Position numbers and translations under genes: made by a program. From NCBI GenBank assembly GCA_964370855.1, contig CAYJMF010000142.1, forward strand, positions 1 to 10,584: a stretch of 10,584 nt of DNA, read 5' to 3'. Source of the DNA: JAKLKS01 sp964370855. Its GTDB lineage: Bacteria > Planctomycetota > JAJSAM01 > JAKLKS01. The notes below the pieces were generated by a model. That model had not been told where the DNA came from and did no database searches. It was given only the letters and a program-made list of their open reading frames with translations. Positions 6,017 through 10,584 of the stretch are shown piece by piece; within the stretch, counting starts at the first letter, position 1, and each line of letters begins with the position of its first letter.

Positions 6017-7450
6017 ATGAGAGAACAGGACGACGCCGCGGAAGGCCCGCCCCCGACGGCGGCCTCCCTGAGGATCGATCGCACGAGGCCCCGGCGGACC
6101 GGCGGCGCGGGGGCGTGGATCCTCGGCATCGGGGTCGTCGCCGTCGCCGCCGCCCTGGCCGGATCCCTCCTCTCGCGGGCGGGGGGCCTGCTCGGCGGGG
6201 TCGAGGTGGCCGAGGGGAGCGCGATCCGCGTCTCCGCCAGCCTCTCCGCGGAGAGGACCACGGCCTCGGGCTACGTGGTGGCCCGCACGCGGGCCGCCGT
6301 CTCCCCCCGCCAGCCGGGCAAGCTCGCGCGCCTCCTCGTGGACGTGGGGGACCTCGTGGTGGAGGGCCAGCTCCTCGCCGAGCTCGAGCACGTGGAGGAG
6401 GACGCCGCCCTGGCCCGCGCCGAGGCGGAGGTCGCCCGGGCCCTGGCCGAGGGGGAGGTCGCCGCCCGCGCCGCCGGGGAGCGCGCCGCCGCGGCGGCGA
6501 AGGCGAAGACCGACACCGCCGCCGCCGGGATGGCGCTGCGGGAATCCGAGGTCCGGGCCGCCGACGGCCGCCGGGAGGCGGACCGCCTGAAGGAGCTCCT
6601 GGCGGAGAAGGTCGTCACCGAATCCGAGTGGGACCGCTCCGAGGCGCTGGCCCGCATCCTCGAGGCGCAGGTCGAGAGGGCCCGCGCCGCCGTCGCCTCG
6701 GCGGAGGCCGAGGAGGTCCGTATCGCCTGCGACGCCGCCACGGCCTCCGCCCGCGTGGCCTCCGCCGCCGCGGGGACGGCCGGGGCCGAGGCCTTCCTCC
6801 GCGAGACCGCCTCCCGCCGCGACGTCGCCTTCATCCGCGCCCCATTCGCCGGGAAGGTGCTCCGCAAGGAGGCGGAGGTCGGCGAGGTCATCGCCCCCGC
6901 CGTCACCGGGGGCTCCACCACCCGCGGCGCCCTGCTCACGCTGGCGGACTTCCAGACCCTCGAGATGGAGGTGGACGTCTTCGAGCGGGACGTCTCCCTC
7001 GTGGAGGCGGGGGCCCCCTGCCGCATCATCCTCGACTCCTACCCGAAGGAGCCCTTCGCGGGGCGCGTGCGGCAGGTCGTCCCCACGGCGGACCGGCAGA
7101 AGGCGACGGTGCAGGTGAAGGTCTCCTTCGACGGGCCCGACCCCCGGGTCCTGCCGGAGATGGGGGGCAAGGTGGTCTTCCTCGCGGCGGGGACGGCGGC
7201 CTCCGCGGAGGCCGATCGCGTCACCGTGCCCGACGGGGCCCTCGCGGAGCGGGCCGGGCGGCGGGGGGTCTTCCTCCTCGTCAGGGAATCCACGGACACG
7301 CGCGTGAAGTTCGCCACCGTCGCCGCCGGGGAGTCCTCCGGCGGGCGCACCACCGTCACGGAGGGCCTCGTCGGCGGGGAGCGGCTCGTCCTGTCTCCGC
7401 CGCCGGCCCTCGCCGACGGGGACCTCGTGACGGTGAGGAAGGCCCCCTAG
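6017..7450 (+). CDS. HlyD/MacA-type periplasmic adaptor (membrane fusion protein)
   Basis: The 477-residue protein has a short basic cytoplasmic N-terminus, one transmembrane signal anchor (about 32-53) and the usual adaptor layout. The first lipoyl half-domain is about 84-125 (ASGYVVARTRAAVSPRQPGK, 83-102), followed by a long Ala-rich alpha-hairpin (126-262). The second lipoyl half follows (IRAPFAGKVLRKEAEVGEVI, 273-292), then a beta-barrel (about 314-391) and a membrane-proximal domain to the end. At the hairpin tip R190, L194 and T201, followed by SEWD, line up with the RLS docking motif of AcrA, with Thr in place of Ser. It should link the inner-membrane transporter encoded just downstream to a TolC-like channel. 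The next gene starts one base after the stop (TAGGATG). Substrate unknown. Confidence 0.9.
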   Translation: MREQDDAAEGPPPTAASLRIDRTRPRRTGGAGAWILGIGVVAVAAALAGSLLSRAGGLLGGVEVAEGSAIRVSASLSAERTTASGYVVARTRAAVSPRQPGKLARLLVDVGDLVVEGQLLAELEHVEEDAALARAEAEVARALAEGEVAARAAGERAAAAAKAKTDTAAAGMALRESEVRAADGRREADRLKELLAEKVVTESEWDRSEALARILEAQVERARAAVASAEAEEVRIACDAATASARVASAAAGTAGAEAFLRETASRRDVAFIRAPFAGKVLRKEAEVGEVIAPAVTGGSTTRGALLTLADFQTLEMEVDVFERDVSLVEAGAPCRIILDSYPKEPFAGRVRQVVPTADRQKATVQVKVSFDGPDPRVLPEMGGKVVFLAAGTAASAEADRVTVPDGALAERAGRRGVFLLVRESTDTRVKFATVAAGESSGGRTTVTEGLVGGERLVLSPPPALADGDLVTVRKAP

Positions 7451-7451
7451 G

Positions 7452-8201
7452 ATGCACGGCGACGGCGCCCGCGGCGGATCCGAGGGCCGCGTCATCATCG
7501 AGGCCGCGGAGGTGGTGAAGACCTACACCCGGGGCGGGGAGACCGTGCGCGTGCTCGACGGCCTCGACCTGACGGTGCGCGAGGGGGAGTGGCTCGCCCT
7601 CATGGGGCCGAGCGGAAGCGGCAAGACGACGCTGCTCAACGTGCTCGGGGGGCTCGACCACCCGGACTCGGGGAACATCATCGCCGACGGCGAGGACATC
7701 GAGGCCCTCTCGCCGCGGAACCTGGCGGCGTGGCGGGCGCGGCACGTCGGGTTCATCTTCCAGCTCTACAACCTCATCCCCGTGCTCACTGCCCGGCAGA
7801 ACGTGGAGCTGCCGCTCCTCCTCACCCCCCTCTCCCGCGCCGAGCGGGACGTCCAGGTCCGCACGGCGCTGGGCCTCGTCGGGCTGTCGGAGCGCCTCGA
7901 CCACTTCCCGAGCCAGCTCTCCGGCGGGCAGGAGCAGCGGGTCGCCATCGCCCGCGCCCTGGCCACGGACCCGACCTTCCTCCTCGCCGACGAGCCCACG
8001 GGGGACCTCGACGCGAAGAGCGCCGCGGACATCCTCGACCTCCTCGGGAGCCTCAACCGGGATCTCCGGAAGACCATCGTGATGGTGACCCACGACCCGC
8101 GGGCCGCGGAGCGGGCGGACCGGCTCCTCCACCTGGAGAAGGGGGTCCTCCTCGAGCAGGAGGTCCGCCGCGGCGGCGCGGCCCCTCCCGCCTACGCATG
8201 A
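7452..8201 (+). CDS. ABC transporter ATPase, LolD/MacB class
   Basis: The 249-residue ATPase has all catalytic motifs intact: Walker A GPSGSGKTT (52-60), Q-loop with Q104 in FIFQLYNLIP, signature LSGGQ (156-160), Walker B FLLADE with catalytic Glu181, D-loop GDLD (184-187) and H-loop His214 in MVTHD. The Q-loop segment FQ-x-YNLIP and GLDHPDSG (67-74) are typical of the MacB/LolD/FtsE group that drives mechanotransmission-type ABC systems rather than classic solute pumps. The C-terminus ends soon after the domain, so the permeases are separate, unlike MacB. It sits between the adaptor and two permease genes, one base after the first and overlapping the second by ATGA, so the four products probably form one complex. 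Confidence 0.95.
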   Translation: MHGDGARGGSEGRVIIEAAEVVKTYTRGGETVRVLDGLDLTVREGEWLALMGPSGSGKTTLLNVLGGLDHPDSGNIIADGEDIEALSPRNLAAWRARHVGFIFQLYNLIPVLTARQNVELPLLLTPLSRAERDVQVRTALGLVGLSERLDHFPSQLSGGQEQRVAIARALATDPTFLLADEPTGDLDAKSAADILDLLGSLNRDLRKTIVMVTHDPRAAERADRLLHLEKGVLLEQEVRRGGAAPPAYA

Positions 8202-9361
8202 TCCCCTGGCTGCTCATCCCGGCCCACGTGCGGAAGAACCGCCTCCGCACCCTCCTCACGGTGGGGAGCGTGGCCATCGCCATCTTCCTCTTCTGCCTGC
8301 TGCGCACCGTGGTGACGAGCATCGAGGCGACGGTCTCCTCTTCGAGTTCGACGCGGGTCATCACGTCGAGCGCCGTTTCCCTCTTCGTCAACCTCCCCGT
8401 TTCGATGTGGGAGAAGATCCGCTCCATCGAGGGGGTCCGGGCGGTGACCCACTGGACCTGGTTCGGCGGCCTCTACGTGGAGCCGAAGAACTTCTTCGCC
8501 CGCTTCGCCGTGGACCCGGGCTCCTTCCGGGCGGTCTACGGCGATCTCCACGCGGGGGGCGAGGAGTACCTGCTCTCGGAGGAGGAGTGGACGGCCTTCG
8601 AACGGGAGCGCACCGCCTGCATCGTCGGCGCCGACCTTGCGGAGAAGTACGGGTTCAAGGTGGGGGACACCATCCCGATGCTCGGGACCATCTACCCCGG
8701 CGACTACGTGTTCACGGTGCGCGGGATCTACCGGACCCGGAGCCCGTCCTTCGACCAGCAGACGCTGTTCTTCCAGTGGAAGTACCTCGACGAGATGCAG
8801 GGGGGGATCGGGGCCGTGTCGACCTACACGTCGGACCTCGCCAGCCCCGAACTCGCGCCCGTCGTGGCCGCCGCCGTGGATTCCCGGTTCGAGAGCAGCG
8901 CCAACCGCTGCATCACCCTCACGGAGCAGGCCTTCCAGGCGCAGTTCGTCTCCATGTGGGGGAACTACACCCTCTTCCTCTCCTTCATCGGGGGGGCGGT
9001 GCTCGTCGCGGCCTTCATGGTGACGCTCAACACGCTTCTGCTCAACGCGCGGGAGCGGGTGACGGAGGTGGGGGTCCTCAAGACCCTCGGGTTCCCGGAC
9101 CACGCCATCGGCCTCCTCAACCTCGCCGAGGGGGTGGCGCTCTGCGGGCTCGGGGGGATCTGCGGGGCCGGCTTCGCCCTGGCCACGGAGGGGCCGATCC
9201 ACTCCGTGCTCAAGGCCTTCATCCCGACCTTCGCCGTCCTCCCCTCGACGACGGCGGCGGCTCTCGGGATCGCCGTCGGGCTGGGGTTCGTCTCCGGGGC
9301 CATCCCCGGGATCCTCGCGGCGCGCATCCCCGTGGTGAAGGCGCTGCGGAGGATCGGCTGA
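8198..9361 (+). CDS. FtsX/MacB-type ABC permease (first of pair)
   Basis: The 387-residue permease has the four-helix topology of the MacB/LolC family. TM1 is about 18-40, followed by a large periplasmic domain (about 41-250) and three C-terminal helices near 256-278, 306-329 and 350-375. The FtsX core is visible as NTLLLNARERVTEVGVLKTLGFP (278-300) and the terminal IPGILAARIPVVKALRRIG. The start overlaps the ATPase stop (ATGA). In the periplasmic domain an acidic stretch (121-136) precedes a region with a GDTIPML core (156-162). It differs greatly from the second permease outside the core, so the pair should form a heterodimer like LolC/LolE. Confidence 0.9.
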   Translation: MIPWLLIPAHVRKNRLRTLLTVGSVAIAIFLFCLLRTVVTSIEATVSSSSSTRVITSSAVSLFVNLPVSMWEKIRSIEGVRAVTHWTWFGGLYVEPKNFFARFAVDPGSFRAVYGDLHAGGEEYLLSEEEWTAFERERTACIVGADLAEKYGFKVGDTIPMLGTIYPGDYVFTVRGIYRTRSPSFDQQTLFFQWKYLDEMQGGIGAVSTYTSDLASPELAPVVAAAVDSRFESSANRCITLTEQAFQAQFVSMWGNYTLFLSFIGGAVLVAAFMVTLNTLLLNARERVTEVGVLKTLGFPDHAIGLLNLAEGVALCGLGGICGAGFALATEGPIHSVLKAFIPTFAVLPSTTAAALGIAVGLGFVSGAIPGILAARIPVVKALRRIG

Positions 9362-10521
9362 TGCCCGTCCCCGTCCGCTACCACCTGAGGAGCCTCGCCG
9401 TGCGGAAGACGGCCACGGCGCTGACGGTGCTCGCCGTGGGGTTCTCCGTCGCCATCCTCGTGCTCGTCCTCTCCCTGGCGCGGGGCTTCGAGATCGCGCT
9501 CGCCGACACGGGGCGCACGGACAACGTGATCCTGCTGCGCAAGGGGGCGACCAGCGAGGGGGAGAGCGGCGTGTCGCGGGACACGGCCCGCATCCTGCTC
9601 GCGAGGCCGGAGATCGCGTCGGGGGCCGACGGGCGGCCCCTGGCCACGGGGGAGATGTACGCGGGGGTCTCCCTCCCGCGGGACTCCGGGGGGAGCACCA
9701 ACGTCGCCATGCGGGGGACGGTGCCCTGGACGCTGGAGCTTCGCGACGGCGTGGGCGTCGTCGAGGGGCGGATGTTCCGGGCGGGCACCGAGGAGGTGGT
9801 GGTCGGGCGGCGCCTCGTCGGGCGCGTGAAGGGCTGCCGGCTCGGCGGCTCCGTGGAGTACGCGGGGCGGGCCATGCCCGTGGTGGGCATCGTGGACGCC
9901 GGCGGCGGGGCGCCGGATTCGGAGATCTGGGGGGACGTCGAGGTCCTCCTGCAGGTCTTCCAGCGGGGCGGATTCAGCAGCGTGTTCCTGCGGCTGCGGG
10001 ATCCCGGCGGGCTCCCGGCCCTGGAGAAGGCGCTGGAGGCGGACCCGCGCCTGCAGACCAAGGGCGTCGCGGAGCGGGACTACTACCGCCAGCAGGCGGG
10101 GCCCCAGTCCCGCTTCTTCCGGATCATGGCCTACTTCCTCGCCTCCATCATGGCCGTGGGCGCGGTGTTCGGCTCCACCAACACCCTGCTCGCGAGCATC
10201 GCCGGGCGGACGCGGGAGATCGGCACGCTGCTGGCCATGGGCTACCTGCCGCGCCACGTGCTGCTCGGGTTCCTCCTCGAGGCCCTCGCCATCGGGCTCC
10301 TCGGCGGCGTCGTCGGCGTCGCCATGGCATGGCCCGTGAACGGCATGGCCACGGGCACCATCAACTGGATCTCCTGGACGGAGTCGGCCTTCTCCTTCGC
10401 CATCACCCCCGGCGTCGTCTTCGAGGCCGTCTTCTTCGCCGGCATCGTCGGCGTCGTCGGCGGCCTCGTCCCCGCCGTGAGAGCCGCCTCCCTCCCCCCC
10501 ACCCTCGCCCTCCGCGCGTAG
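9361..10521 (+). CDS. FtsX/MacB-type ABC permease (second of pair)
   Basis: This 386-residue permease begins at an ATG sharing one base with the previous stop (TGATG). TM1 is about 18-40, the periplasmic domain about 41-250 (DNVILLRKGATSEGESG near 54-70), and the C-terminal helices lie near 256-276, 299-325 and 350-373. The FtsX core reads NTLLASIAGRTREIGTLLAMGY (274-295), and the protein ends PAVRAASLPPTLALRA. Its periplasmic domain has little visible similarity to that of the first permease, so this is not a recent tandem duplication. With the ATPase and adaptor it completes an ABC exporter. No outer-membrane gene follows before the window ends. Confidence 0.9.
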   Translation: MPVPVRYHLRSLAVRKTATALTVLAVGFSVAILVLVLSLARGFEIALADTGRTDNVILLRKGATSEGESGVSRDTARILLARPEIASGADGRPLATGEMYAGVSLPRDSGGSTNVAMRGTVPWTLELRDGVGVVEGRMFRAGTEEVVVGRRLVGRVKGCRLGGSVEYAGRAMPVVGIVDAGGGAPDSEIWGDVEVLLQVFQRGGFSSVFLRLRDPGGLPALEKALEADPRLQTKGVAERDYYRQQAGPQSRFFRIMAYFLASIMAVGAVFGSTNTLLASIAGRTREIGTLLAMGYLPRHVLLGFLLEALAIGLLGGVVGVAMAWPVNGMATGTINWISWTESAFSFAITPGVVFEAVFFAGIVGVVGGLVPAVRAASLPPTLALRA

Positions 10522-10534
10522 GGGCGCGTAGGGG
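10515..10534 (+). repeat. Tandem 10-bp duplication across the stop codon
   Basis: CGCGTAGGGG occurs twice back to back (10515-10524 and 10525-10534). The first copy contains the TAG stop of the second permease; the TAG of the second copy is out of frame. It looks like a small slippage or tandem duplication, without evident function. Confidence 0.8.
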
Positions 10535-10584
10535 ACGCACCCAACTTTCCAACTTTTCTGTGGATAACCTCGCTGTCGGGCTGC
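10535..10584. other. AT-richer intergenic start with a DnaA-box 9-mer
   Basis: After the exporter operon the base composition shifts, with an imperfect direct repeat AACTTTCC/AACTTTTC (10543-10558). TGTGGATAA follows at 10559-10567, which is TTATCCACA on the minus strand, a perfect match to the classical DnaA box. Only one box is visible before the window ends. No terminator hairpin for the operon is seen. Confidence 0.5.

Noticed and set aside
5902..6261. Upstream extension of the LTxxQ lipoprotein reading frame
   Set aside because: The signal peptide and a good ribosome binding site place the start at 5901. The extension overlaps the divergent adaptor gene and would bury the lipobox.
5357..7498. 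713-residue minus-strand open frame crossing the lipoprotein and adaptor genes
   Set aside because: It lies in another frame over two well-supported genes, and its sequence is Gly/Arg/Asp-rich without motifs.
7452..9361. ATPase plus permease as a split MacB (frameshifted fusion)
   Set aside because: Each gene has its own start and a standard ATGA overlap, the ATPase ends normally, and a second separate permease follows. This fits a native multi-gene exporter.

Overview
The window is very GC-rich (well above 70% by eye, with almost every third codon position G or C). It encodes a Gram-negative-type envelope toolkit: two lipoproteins, a signal-anchored periplasmic adaptor and a LolD/MacB-class ABC exporter. 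No taxonomic marker gene is present. The gene styles (LTxxQ lipoprotein, PD40 propeller, exporter with two separate permeases) fit a high-GC planctomycete, deltaproteobacterial/myxococcal or related lineage, but that assignment is only an impression.

Left end (1-340): a perfect 21-bp inverted repeat whose arms are themselves small palindromes, then about 290 bases with no convincing gene but with G-tracts. From 341 to 5091 six genes run rightward, the first five of them tightly packed. They are a soluble polyprenyl-phosphate-type family 2 glycosyltransferase, a stand-alone LAB_N membrane protein, a DedA-family membrane protein, a secreted PD40/TolB-like beta-propeller, and a YuiH-like molybdopterin oxidoreductase domain fused to a pentapeptide-repeat solenoid. 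A lipoprotein with its own strong ribosome binding site follows 19 bases later. The junctions are overlaps or near-contacts (ATGA, GTGA, TAGGATG, ATGA), so at least the first five genes are probably one translationally coupled operon.

Middle (5095-6016): a minus-strand lipoprotein with a coiled coil and two LTxxQ motifs (Spy/CpxP-like) ends 3 bases from the lipoprotein to its left. It is divergent from the next block across a 115-base intergenic region.

Right (6017-10521): a four-gene ABC exporter operon made of a HlyD/MacA-type adaptor, an ATPase and two different FtsX/MacB-type permeases. The adaptor hairpin tip carries an R-L-T version of the RLS motif used to dock TolC, so a TolC-type outer-membrane partner is predicted, but none is encoded here. 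After the operon the sequence turns AT-richer and has a perfect DnaA-box 9-mer 18 bases from the window edge.

Taken together: the first three genes look like a lipid-linked sugar donor and carrier-recycling module; the last four form a tripartite efflux or export pump; the two lipoproteins between them are probably envelope proteins, one with a chaperone-like motif. No CRISPR array, transposase, phage gene, rRNA or convincing tRNA was found. The most distinctive items are the molybdopterin-pentapeptide fusion, the docking motif in a two-permease exporter, and the nested palindrome at the left edge.
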